Shown one piece after another: positions 1 through 10,031 of a stretch of DNA of 64,000 nt. Numbering within the stretch: position 1 is the first letter of the stretch; the number at the start of each line of letters is the position of its first letter. The notes under the pieces were generated by a model. The model had not been told where the DNA came from. It ran no database searches and was given only the letters and a program-made list of their open reading frames with translations. Source of the stretch: Streptomyces monomycini (GTDB taxonomy: Bacteria; Actinomycetota; Actinomycetes; Streptomycetales; Streptomycetaceae); NCBI RefSeq assembly GCF_022271435.1, contig NZ_JAFIQY010000024.1, positions 1 through 64,000 on the forward strand, in the 5' to 3' direction. Both the position numbers and the translations under genes were made by a program.

Positions 1-464
1 CAGGCTCTCCGGGCGCTTCCCTTCGGTCTTGCGTTTCCGACTCTATCAGATCCTCGCGGTCCTGATTTTCGCCGGTGCGTTTCGGCCTTTCGGCTTCTTC
101 GCGGTTCCAACCTTACCAGATCCGTTCCGCGTTTCCGCTTTCCGTTTCCGGCCCCTGTTGGAGCGGGGTGACCGTCCGGCTTTCGCTTTTCGGTCTTTCC
201 GACTCTATCAGATCCGATTCGCAGTCCGTTTCCGGGCTGAATTCGTTTCCGATGTTTGTCGGAGTGGTTTGCCTTTCGACTGTTCCGACTTTATCAGAAG
301 CGTTTCGCCGACCTGAAATCGGCGGAAGTTTCCGGATAAAGATTCGGAGGTGCTTCGTGGAATCGATGTTCCGACCGAAGCAGACGAGAGACTAACTGTC
401 GCGCTCGAACATGTCTAGTCCGTGGCAACCGTTCGAATCTACCTCCCCGCCCTGCCCGTGTCAA
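1..464 (-). promoter_or_regulatory. rRNA operon multi-promoter leader (16S gene beyond left edge)
   Basis: Read on the minus strand, this gene-free stretch looks like the upstream leader of a Streptomyces rrn operon. It is less GC-rich than its neighbours and carries four copies of an element of the form TCTGATAGAGTCGGAA, centred near 292, 206, 114 and 44, spaced about 80-90 bp. Each contains a TAnnnT hexamer usable as a -10 box (TAAAGT, TAGAGT, TAAGGT, TAGAGT). The last copy runs into a GACCGAAGGGAAGCGCCCGG-like stretch that I recognise from Streptomyces 16S leaders. A canonical promoter sits farthest upstream. No good -35 boxes are seen 17 bp from the four repeats, so some may be RNA-processing rather than promoter elements. 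The 16S gene itself is not in the window. Confidence 0.75.
436..464 (-). promoter_or_regulatory. Consensus promoter, probable rrn P1
   Basis: On the minus strand TTGACA (459-464) and TAGATT (436-441) are separated by exactly 17 bp. This is a near-perfect vegetative (HrdB-type) promoter firing leftward, away from the spoIIM-like gene, into the repeated leader. Its position farthest upstream suits rrn P1. Confidence 0.7.
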
Positions 465-516
465 CGGACCTCTTGGGGAGATCAGAGATTAGCAGGTCAG
501 CGGGGCCTCACGCACA

Positions 517-1524
517 TCAGGCCGCGGTCGGTACGGGTGCCTCGCGGTCCGCCTCGTCGACGTCTCCCGTTTCGCCCGATCGGACGGCGCGGCCTCCGAG
601 TACGTACACGTACGCGAGAAAGGCCAGCTCGGCGACGACACCGATGGTGATGCGGGCCCAGGTGGGCAGGCCGGAAGGGGTGACGAAGCCTTCGAGGACG
701 CCCGACACGAACAGCACGGCGGCCAGACCGACGGCCACCCCGAGTGCGGTGCGGCCTTCTTCGGCGAGGGCGGTGCGGCGGGTGCGCGGGCCGGGGTCGA
801 TGACGGTCCAGCCCAGACGCAGGCCGATGCCGGCTGCGACGAAGACCGCGGTGAGTTCCAGGAGGCCGTGCGGGAGGAGGAGCCCGAGGAAGGTGTCGAG
901 ACGGCCGGCCGATGACATCAGGCCGAGACCGACGCCCAGGTTGAGCATGTTCTGGAAGAGCACCCAGAAGACGGGCAGACCGAGGAAGGCTCCCAGGACC
1001 AGGCACAGGGCGACCGCCTGTGCGTTGTTCGTCCACACCTGGGCTGCGAAGGACGCCGCGGGGTGGCTGGAGTAGTACGTCTCGTACTCCCCGCCGGGCC
1101 GGGTCATGGCACGCAGGTCCTCGGGGGCGCCGATGGCGGCCTGCACCTCTGGGTGGGTGGAGATCCACCAGGCGATGAGGGCGCCGACCGCGGTGGAGAG
1201 CAGGGCCGTCGGCACCCACCAGTGGCGCAGGCGGTAGACGGCGGCGGGGAACGACACCGTGAAGAAGCGGGCGGCGTCGCGCCAGGAGGCCTTGCGCGCG
1301 CCGGTGACCGTACTGCGGGCGCGCGCCACGAGGGAGGTGAGGCGGCCCGTGAGGGCGGGGTCGGGGGCGCTGGCCTGGAGGAGGGACAGGTGGGTGGTGG
1401 TGCGCTGGTAGAGGGTGATCAGCTCGTCGGCCTCGGCACCGGTGAGGCGGCGTTTACGGCGCAGCAGCTCTTCGAGCCGGTCCCACTCGGCACGGTGGGC
1501 CCTTGTGAAGACATCGAGGTCCAT
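517..1524 (-). CDS. Stage II sporulation protein M (SpoIIM) family membrane protein
   Basis: 335 residues. The N-terminal ~100 residues are helical, charged and cytoplasmic-looking. They are followed by about six hydrophobic segments (roughly 105-122, 168-205, 218-240, 262-282, 290-312) and a charged tail. The NNAQA motif around residue 166 and the LLPHGLLEL stretch around 220 are typical of the SpoIIM/DUF95 family. In Bacillus SpoIIM is part of the engulfment complex; in Streptomyces, which lacks engulfment, the role is unknown. The gene is divergent from an RDD-domain gene, a pairing I recall as common in actinomycetes. The ATG at 1524 is the only sensible start. The 3' end lies about 50 bp from the rrn promoter, which is transcribed in the same direction, so read-through into rrn is possible. 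Confidence 0.85.
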   Translation of the reverse strand: MDLDVFTRAHRAEWDRLEELLRRKRRLTGAEADELITLYQRTTTHLSLLQASAPDPALTGRLTSLVARARSTVTGARKASWRDAARFFTVSFPAAVYRLRHWWVPTALLSTAVGALIAWWISTHPEVQAAIGAPEDLRAMTRPGGEYETYYSSHPAASFAAQVWTNNAQAVALCLVLGAFLGLPVFWVLFQNMLNLGVGLGLMSSAGRLDTFLGLLLPHGLLELTAVFVAAGIGLRLGWTVIDPGPRTRRTALAEEGRTALGVAVGLAAVLFVSGVLEGFVTPSGLPTWARITIGVVAELAFLAYVYVLGGRAVRSGETGDVDEADREAPVPTAA

Positions 1525-1653
1525 GGATTCAGCTCCTGGCGGCGCCGTGAGGTGACTGTGCCGTCAGCTTGGCAGACTGGCCCGGTCGGCAATGGGGCGG
1601 GCGGCGGTCCGGGGACGGACCGGTACGGAGTGGGGCAAGGAAGGGCGGCGCAG

Positions 1654-2706
1654 GTGAACGAGCTCGTGACGGGCGAGGCGGTGGTTCTGGGGCTGCGGCC
1701 GGCCCGGCTGCCGAGCCGGGCGCTGGCGGTCCTCGTCGATCTCGCGGTGACCTGGAGTGCCTACGTCCTGGTGTCGTTGCTGCTGCTGAGCGCCACGGCG
1801 TCGATGGACGAGGCGGCGAGGGCCGCGGTGTCGGTGGCGTTGTTCGTGCTGGTGCTGGTCGGGGTGCCGATCGTGGTGGAGACGCTGAGCCGTGGCCGGT
1901 CGCTCGGGAAGCTGGTGTGCGGGTTGCGGGTGGTGCGCGAGGACGGCGGGCCGGTCCGGTTCCGGCACGCGCTGGTGCGCGGCGCGCTGGGCGCTGTGGA
2001 GATCGTGCTGACGATGGGGGTGGTGGCGTGCATCGCCTCGCTGGTCTCGGCCAGGGGGCGGCGGCTCGGTGATGTGTTCGCGGGCACCGTCGTCGTACGG
2101 GAGCGGATACCCACCCCGCGCGGGATGCCGGTGCTGCCGCCCCCGCCGCCCTGGTTGGCGGCGGAGCTCGGCGCGCTGGACCTGTCGCGGGTCCCGGACA
2201 GCTGGTGGCTGACGGTACGCCAGTACCTGAGCCGAATACGGCAGCTCGATCCGCAGGTCGGCGGGGCGATGGGGGCTCGGCTGGCGGCGGATCTGTGCGG
2301 CTGGACCGGGGCGTCGGTGCCGGCGGGGATGTATCCGGCGGTGTATCTGGCCGCGGTGACGGGTGAGCGGCAGGCGCGGGAGGCGCAGCGGGCGTTCGGG
2401 GCGCCTTTGGGAGCTCCGGGGCCGGCGGCGGGAGTGTCGGGGAGCGGGGCGGCCGTCCCGGGTGGAGAGGCGCGGGTTCCGGTGCCGACGGTGCATGCGG
2501 GCGAGCCGGGGTCGGTGCGTGCGGAGACGCCGTACGCGAGGCCGGCGGCGGAGGGGGGCGGTGCGAGTGCCGGGGAGGCTCAGGGTGGTGCTGGGGAGGC
2601 TCAGGGTGGTGCTGGGGGGCCCGGCTCCGGGGCCGGGGAGGCTGGTTCCGGGGACGGGGCTGCGGGGAGCCGGGGACGGCGTACGGGGTTCACGCCGCCG
2701 GTGTGA
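1654..2706 (+). CDS. RDD family membrane protein
   Basis: 350 residues from a GTG start preceded by a GGAAGG-like ribosome site. Residues ~10-150 form the RDD domain: an RLPSRALAVLVDLAVTW first segment containing the family's R and D, two further hydrophobic segments, then GRSLGKLVCGLRVVREDGG, typical of RDD proteins. The middle is soluble. The last ~110 residues are low-complexity Gly/Ala/Pro/Glu with a short duplicated stretch (GGAGEAQ). RDD proteins are integral membrane proteins of mostly unknown role, sometimes linked to ion or osmolyte transport. It shares a ~130 bp divergent intergenic region with the SpoIIM-like gene. Longer in-frame starts upstream would run antisense into spoIIM and were rejected. 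Confidence 0.85.
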   Translation: MNELVTGEAVVLGLRPARLPSRALAVLVDLAVTWSAYVLVSLLLLSATASMDEAARAAVSVALFVLVLVGVPIVVETLSRGRSLGKLVCGLRVVREDGGPVRFRHALVRGALGAVEIVLTMGVVACIASLVSARGRRLGDVFAGTVVVRERIPTPRGMPVLPPPPPWLAAELGALDLSRVPDSWWLTVRQYLSRIRQLDPQVGGAMGARLAADLCGWTGASVPAGMYPAVYLAAVTGERQAREAQRAFGAPLGAPGPAAGVSGSGAAVPGGEARVPVPTVHAGEPGSVRAETPYARPAAEGGGASAGEAQGGAGEAQGGAGGPGSGAGEAGSGDGAAGSRGRRTGFTPPV

Positions 2707-2743
2707 GGGCGGTGCTGTGAGGGCGGTGCTGTGAGGGCGGTGC
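2702..2743 (+). repeat. Three tandem 14-bp repeats overlapping the RDD stop codon
   Basis: The unit TGTGAGGGCGGTGC occurs three times without change (2702-2715, 2716-2729, 2730-2743). The stop codon TGA at 2704-2706 lies in the first copy. The next ~150 bp contain looser GGGCGGTGGCAGGGCC-type repeats. Repeat slippage here could move the stop or extend the already low-complexity C-terminus. Confidence 0.85.
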
Positions 2744-2900
2744 GCGGCCGGTGAGCCGTGCGGGTGCGGGCGTCGGGCGGTGAGCCTTACGGGCGCGGGT
2801 GTTCGGGCGGTGTGCGGTGCTCGGCCGGGCGGTGGCAGGGCCGAGCAGGCGGTGGGACGGCCGGGCGGGCGGTGGCAGGGCCGGGGTGCCCGGCGTTCGG

Positions 2901-3515
2901 TCAGGTGAAGGCGGAGGGCGGGGTTTCCAGGTCTTCGAGTTCGATGCCGGGGGCCGACAGGACGACGTCGCCGGCGAGGTGGACGGCGTGCTGTTCACCG
3001 GTCTCCAGGTCGTTGACCTGGTATTCGTCCGCGGTCAGCGGGCCGTTGTCAGTGGGGTGTGCTGTCCTGTTCACCAAGGCCCAGGACTGGTCGAGCGTGC
3101 GGGGTGCGAGGACGGGGGGTGTGAAGGCCACGAGGCGGGTGCGGACAGCTCCGGTGCCGGGGGCGGGGCGGAGCAGCCGGGCGGTGGCGATGAGGAAGGC
3201 GGGGGACGCGCCGGTGAAGGCGTGGGCGGGGACGTTGCCTTCGGTGGCGTGATCGCCGGTCGGGTCGGTACGGACCCAGGTGACGCCTTCCAGGGCGGCG
3301 CCGCGTACCTGCCAGCCGCCGGCGTGGAGTTCGAGGCGGATGGGGCGGCCGAGGTCGTCGAGGGTGAGGTCGACGGAGCCCGCGTGGTCTCCGGAGGGGG
3401 TGGTGAGCTGGGAGACGTAACGCCAGCCGGAGGGGCCGGTGGCGCAGTGGAAGTGTTCTTCGCCGAGGGGGGTGTGGTCGTGCGGGTCGTGGAGGGAGTA
3501 GCGGCCGCGGGGCAT
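2901..3515 (-). CDS. Conserved hypothetical protein, soluble
   Basis: 204 residues with no signal peptide and no membrane segment. I do not recognise a named family. It begins with a His/Asp-rich stretch, continues as a beta-rich sequence with many Trp, Gly and acidic residues, and ends in an acidic segment rich in Leu/Glu/Asp. Third-position GC and the absence of frame breaks support coding. It lies directly downstream of ahcY on the same strand but is separated from it by a strong hairpin terminator, so it is probably expressed separately. A homologue sits next to ahcY in S. coelicolor as I recall, which suggests vertical inheritance. No function can be assigned. Confidence 0.6.
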   Translation of the reverse strand: MPRGRYSLHDPHDHTPLGEEHFHCATGPSGWRYVSQLTTPSGDHAGSVDLTLDDLGRPIRLELHAGGWQVRGAALEGVTWVRTDPTGDHATEGNVPAHAFTGASPAFLIATARLLRPAPGTGAVRTRLVAFTPPVLAPRTLDQSWALVNRTAHPTDNGPLTADEYQVNDLETGEQHAVHLAGDVVLSAPGIELEDLETPPSAFT

Positions 3516-3547
3516 GGGGGTCCTTGGTCGGGTCCGGTGGTACGGGT

Positions 3548-3580
3548 CAGGCCCCCGCCGTGGTGCTGGGCGGGGGCCTG
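3548..3580 (-). terminator. Hairpin terminator downstream of ahcY
   Basis: A perfect 12-bp inverted repeat CAGGCCCCCGCC / GGCGGGGGCCTG with a 9-nt loop lies about 70 bp past the ahcY stop and just upstream of the following hypothetical gene. There is no T-tract, as is usual for GC-rich actinomycete terminators. Confidence 0.7.
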
Positions 3581-3647
3581 GATCACCGGCTGCCGGTGGT
3601 GGTGCCCGATGTGCGCGGTGGCGGGGCGGGCACCGGGTGCGCGGGGA

Positions 3648-5970
<2,323 letters not shown>

Positions 5971-8481
5971 GTGACCACCAGTCCAGCTGATCCCCCCAAG
6001 GGCGCGGAGAGGGGCGGGCAAGGGCTGAAACTGCTCGCAGTGACCGCCTGCCCGACCGGCATAGCCCACACGTACATGGCCGCCGAGAAGCTGACCCAGG
6101 CGGCCGAGTCGCTCGGCCATGCGATGAAGGTGGAGACGCAGGGGTCGATCGGCGCCGAGAACGTCCTGTCTGACAACGATGTCAGAAACGCCGACGGCAT
6201 CATCATCGCCGCGGACAAGGACGTCGACCCGGCTCGCTTCGTCGGCAAGAGACTGCTGGTGGTGGGCGTGGCCGAGGGCATCCGCCATCCGGAGGAGCTG
6301 ATCGGCCGGGTGCTGAGCGCGCCGGTGCACGGAGCGGAGTCCGGGACGGGGTACGGGACGGAGTACGCGGCCGAGGGTGATGGGGCCGGGGGCAGGGCGG
6401 AGGGTGACGGGGCCGGGGCCGGGCACGGGGACGGGGACGGGGCCGGGGTGCGGTCCGGCCGGGGTGGTGGGGCCGGGGCCGGTGGGGCCGGGGCCGGTGG
6501 CTCCGGGGGCAAGGAGCGCAGCCTCGCGTACAAGGCGCTGATGAACGGTGTCAGTTACATGATCCCGTTCGTCGTGGTCGGCGGCCTGCTGCTGGCGCTG
6601 TCCCTGGCGGTCGGCGGGGAGGCGACGCCGAAGGGGCTGGTCATCCCGGAGGGCACGTTCTGGGCACATGTCAACGACATCGGCACCATCGGGTTCCAGC
6701 TGATGGTGCCGATCCTCTCCGGCTACATCGCGTACGCGATCGGGGACCGGCCCGCGCTGGTGCCGGGCATGATCGGCGGCTGGATAGCCAACACCGGCGA
6801 GCTGTACGACTCCAAGGCGGGCGCCGGATTCATCGGGGCGATCGTCACGGGCTTCCTGGCCGGGTACCTGGTCATGTGGATCAAGAAGGTCAGGGTTCCC
6901 CGGTTCGTCCGGCCGATCATGCCGATCATCGTGATTCCGATCGTCTCGACGGCGGTGCTCGGGCTGTTCTTCATCTACGTCCTCGGCCGGCCGATCTCGT
7001 GGGTGTTCACGCACCTGACGGACTGGCTCAGCGGGATGACGGGCACCAGCGCGATCGCGCTCGGCGCGGTCCTCGGCCTGATGATCGCGTTCGACATGGG
7101 CGGGCCGGTCAACAAGACGGCGTTCCTCTTCGGCACCGGGCTGATCGCGACCGGCAACCAGACCGTCATGGGCATGTGTGCTGCCGCGATCCCGGTGATG
7201 CCGCTCGGCCAGGGCCTGGCCACGCTGATCCGCCGGCGCCTGTACTCCGACCAGGAGCGGGAGACCGGCATGGCGTCGATCTTCATGGGCCTGTTCGGCA
7301 TATCGGAGGGCGCGATCCCGTTCGCGGCGGCCCGGCCCGCACAGGTCATCCCCGCGAACATGCTGGGCGGCGCGGTCGCCGGAGCGGTCGCCGGGATGGC
7401 CGGGGTGACGGACGCGGTGCCGCACGGCGGACCGATCGTGGCGATTCTCGGCGCGGTCGGCGGGGTGCCGATGTTCTTCGTGGCCGTGGCGGCCGGGTCG
7501 GTCGTGACGGCACTGACGACGGTCGCGCTGGTGGACGTGGCGGAGCGGCAGAAGGGGCGTGCGGCGGCCGGGGAGGTCGGGATGGCCGGGGAGGCCGGGG
7601 ACATCGGAGCGGCTTCGGGGACGGGTGCGGGGGCGGGGCCCGAACCCGTCCTGGCCGGCGTCGGTGTGGCCGGGGCCTTGGCGGACGGGACGGTGGCGGC
7701 CGGGGCGACCGGAGGTATGGCGGTCGGGGCGGCCGGGGTCGCGGCGGCCGAGAGCGCCGTGGCTGAGAGCGCCGCGACCGGGAACACCGTGGCCGGGAAC
7801 GGTGCGGTTGAGGGCGTCGGGGGCGGTAGTGCTGTGGCTGGTGAGGTGAGAGGTGGAGAGGCTCCTGATGGGGGCGCCTCGGACGCAGGGATGCCGGACG
7901 CAGGCGTTTCGGAGGCAAGCACGCCGGACGCAGGAACGCCGGACAAGAGCACGTCAGGTGGAGACATTTCGGGTGGAGCCCCACGCGGTGAAGGTGAGGA
8001 ACCCGAAGGAGAGGGATCGTACGGGGAGGTGCTTTCCGGGTACCTGACGCGGAAGACCGTGAAGGTGCGGCTGGCCTCTGACGGCAAGGAGGCCGCGATC
8101 CGGGAGATGGCGGAGCTCGCGGCGCGTACCGGCAAGGTGGCGGACGTGGACGAACTGGTCCGGGTGGCGCTGGCGCGTGAGGCGCAGGGCACCACCGGTC
8201 TCGGTGAGGAGATCGCGATTCCGCACGCCAAGACGGACGCGGTGACCGCCCCCGTCGTCGGCTTCGCGCGTTCCGCCGAGGGCATCGACTGGGACTCGCC
8301 GGACGGTACGCGCGCCAAGCTGGTGTTCATGATCTCGGTGCCGGAGGCCGCCGCCGGTGACGAGCATCTGCACATCCTGGCGCTGCTGTCGCGGAAGCTG
8401 ATGGACGCGGACTTCCGGGCGCGGCTGCGGAGCGCACCGGACGAGACGGCGATTCTGCGGGTGCTGGGCGAGGTCGGGTAG
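5971..8481 (+). CDS. PTS fructose-family transporter, fused EIIB-EIIC-EIIA
   Basis: 836 residues from a GTG start with TAGGAGAG 6-7 bp upstream. The EIIB-Fru domain is at ~19-115 with phosphocysteine C27 in the TACPTGIAHTYMAAE motif. The EIIC membrane channel is at ~180-525, starting KALMNGVSYMIPFVVVGG. A very long Ala/Gly/Pro-rich linker follows (~530-685). The EIIA domain (~685-836) carries phosphohistidine H752 in EIAIPHAK. It should import and phosphorylate fructose or a related sugar using HPr as donor. The domain order differs from the common A-B-C fructose permease. No HPr, fruK or FruR-like gene is adjacent, so it is probably a second permease beside the main fru operon. The flanking low-complexity DNA and unrelated neighbours suggest insertion. 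Confidence 0.9.
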   Translation: MTTSPADPPKGAERGGQGLKLLAVTACPTGIAHTYMAAEKLTQAAESLGHAMKVETQGSIGAENVLSDNDVRNADGIIIAADKDVDPARFVGKRLLVVGVAEGIRHPEELIGRVLSAPVHGAESGTGYGTEYAAEGDGAGGRAEGDGAGAGHGDGDGAGVRSGRGGGAGAGGAGAGGSGGKERSLAYKALMNGVSYMIPFVVVGGLLLALSLAVGGEATPKGLVIPEGTFWAHVNDIGTIGFQLMVPILSGYIAYAIGDRPALVPGMIGGWIANTGELYDSKAGAGFIGAIVTGFLAGYLVMWIKKVRVPRFVRPIMPIIVIPIVSTAVLGLFFIYVLGRPISWVFTHLTDWLSGMTGTSAIALGAVLGLMIAFDMGGPVNKTAFLFGTGLIATGNQTVMGMCAAAIPVMPLGQGLATLIRRRLYSDQERETGMASIFMGLFGISEGAIPFAAARPAQVIPANMLGGAVAGAVAGMAGVTDAVPHGGPIVAILGAVGGVPMFFVAVAAGSVVTALTTVALVDVAERQKGRAAAGEVGMAGEAGDIGAASGTGAGAGPEPVLAGVGVAGALADGTVAAGATGGMAVGAAGVAAAESAVAESAATGNTVAGNGAVEGVGGGSAVAGEVRGGEAPDGGASDAGMPDAGVSEASTPDAGTPDKSTSGGDISGGAPRGEGEEPEGEGSYGEVLSGYLTRKTVKVRLASDGKEAAIREMAELAARTGKVADVDELVRVALAREAQGTTGLGEEIAIPHAKTDAVTAPVVGFARSAEGIDWDSPDGTRAKLVFMISVPEAAAGDEHLHILALLSRKLMDADFRARLRSAPDETAILRVLGEVG

Positions 8482-8545
8482 CCGGGCGAGGTCGGGGAGC
8501 CGGGCGTCCGAGGGGGCCAGGTATCCGGACAGGCGGGCAGCCGGA

Positions 8546-8605
8546 CAGGTGGGCGGCGGGCAGGCGGGCGGCGGGCAGGCGGGCGGCGGGCAGGCGGGCG
8601 GCGGG
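8546..8605. repeat. Four 15-bp tandem repeats
   Basis: The unit CAGGCGGGCGGCGGG repeats four times (8546, 8561, 8576, 8591; the first copy has one T for C). It is followed by a partial fifth copy that turns into the complementary CGCCCACCGG sequence. This is direct tandem duplication, not a CRISPR: there are no spacers. Confidence 0.9.
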
Positions 8606-8839
8606 CAGGCGCCCACCGGACAATCGGCCAACCGGGCAGGCGCCCACCGGGCATCCGAACAGCCGGGCAGCGGGCAACCCGGCACCCGGGCACCCGGACA
8701 CCCGAACAGCCAGGCAGACGGGCAACCCGACACCCGGGCACCCGAACACCCGGGCAGGCTGCAACCCAGCTCCGGGCACCCGAACAGCCGGGCGCCCGAG
8801 CCCCCCCCAACCCACCCAAAGCAGCCAGCCATGGAAACC

Positions 8840-8886
8840 GGCAGGGCCCCGCACCAGTCCCTTGGGTTCTGGTGCGGGGCCCTGCC
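8840..8886. terminator. Perfect 18-bp bidirectional hairpin terminator
   Basis: Arms GGCAGGGCCCCGCACCAG (8840-8857) and its exact complement (8869-8886) surround an 11-nt loop. It lies between two convergent genes, the PTS permease and the cation transporter, and can stop transcription from both. Confidence 0.85.
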
Positions 8887-8905
8887 GTACGAGGGGGGCC
8901 GGCCG

Positions 8906-9865
8906 TCAGGCTCCGCCCGGGGTCTTGGCCGGGTTGTCGCCCGAGGCGGCGGCGGACTCGTTGTAGATGTCGGGTTCGAGGTAGATCACGCGGGCGATCG
9001 GGACGGCGGCGCGGATGCGGTCCTCGGCGGCGTTGATCGCGTCGGCGACCTCCTTGGCCGTGTCGTCGTGCTGGACGGCGACCTTGGCGGCGACGAGGAG
9101 TTCCTCCGGGCCGAGGTGGAGGGTGCGCATGTGGATGACGCGGGTGACGGTGTCGCCGTCGACCACGGCCGCGCGGATCTTGGCGACCTGTTCGGGGCCG
9201 GCCGCCTCGCCCAGCAGCAGCGACTTGGTCTCGGCGGCGAGGACCAGGGCGATCAGGACGAGGAGGGCGCCGATGCACATCGTGCCGATGCCGTCCCACA
9301 CGCCGTTGCCGGTGGCGAGGGTGAGGCCGACGCCGCCGAGCGCCAGTACCAGGCCGACGAGCGCGCCGAAGTCCTCCAGGAGGACGACGGGGAGTTCGGG
9401 GGCCTTGGCGCGGCGGACGAACTGGGGCCAGGTCTGCTTGCCGCGCAGTTCGTTGGACTCCTTGATGGCCGTACGGAAGGAGAAGCCCTCGGCGATGATC
9501 GCGAAGACGAGGACGCCGACCGGCCAGACCCAGTTGTCCAGCTCGTGCGGGTCGTGGATCTTCTCGTAGCCCTCGTAGAGGGCGAAGACGCCGCCGATGG
9601 TGAACAGGACGATGGAGACGAGGAAGCCGTAGATGTAGCGCTCGCGGCCGTAGCCGAAGGGGTGTTCCTCGGTGGCGGCGCGCTTGGCCTTCTTGCCGCC
9701 GAGCAGCAGCAGTCCCTGGTTGCCGGAGTCGGCGACGGAGTGGACGCCTTCGGCCAGCATCGAGGACGATCCGCTGAAGGCGAAGGCGACGAACTTGGCC
9801 GCCGCGATCGCGAGGTTGGCGCCCAGCGCCGCGACGATCGCCTTGGTACCGCCTGATGCACTCAT
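8906..9865 (-). CDS. Cation diffusion facilitator (CDF) family transporter
   Basis: 319 residues. CDF proteins are dimeric membrane antiporters that export divalent metals (Zn, Mn, Fe, Co) in exchange for protons. Membrane helices occupy about residues 8-30, 36-56, 80-100, 112-130, 160-180 and 188-210. Metal-site candidates are H42 and D46 in VHSVADSGNQ and E164-D165 in LLEDFGALVG. The C-terminal ~100 residues form the cytosolic ferredoxin-like domain. The metal cannot be deduced. The ATG at 9865 gives the expected N-terminus; a GAAGGGA site lies somewhat far upstream. It is the last gene of a leftward series beginning at manB and sits ~165 bp beyond manA, so co-transcription is possible but not shown. 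Confidence 0.9.
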   Translation of the reverse strand: MSASGGTKAIVAALGANLAIAAAKFVAFAFSGSSSMLAEGVHSVADSGNQGLLLLGGKKAKRAATEEHPFGYGRERYIYGFLVSIVLFTIGGVFALYEGYEKIHDPHELDNWVWPVGVLVFAIIAEGFSFRTAIKESNELRGKQTWPQFVRRAKAPELPVVLLEDFGALVGLVLALGGVGLTLATGNGVWDGIGTMCIGALLVLIALVLAAETKSLLLGEAAGPEQVAKIRAAVVDGDTVTRVIHMRTLHLGPEELLVAAKVAVQHDDTAKEVADAINAAEDRIRAAVPIARVIYLEPDIYNESAAASGDNPAKTPGGA

Positions 9866-10031
9866 GGGTGGCGCATGTCCCTTCCGTCGACCGGCTGCGG
9901 TGCGCAGCCTGCTCCGAGGCCGCTCCGAGGGCTCCTTTACGAACCCTTTAGGCGGGTCATTGTTGCAGCCCGCCCGCGGAGGCGCGCACGGGGCGCCCCC
10001 GGACCGGCGCCGGGCCTCCCCCGGACTGCCG

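Larger units (their letters stand above)
8482..8905. other. 424-bp intergenic region between PTS and CDF genes
   Basis: Convergent intergenic DNA with no gene. It starts with a 15-bp tandem array, continues with imperfect repeats of CCGGGCACCCGAACA-type words (about 8620-8810), and ends with a perfect hairpin terminator. Confidence 0.75.

Noticed and set aside
8546-8810. Possible CRISPR array
   Set aside because: Units are directly tandem without unique spacers, and no cas genes are present.
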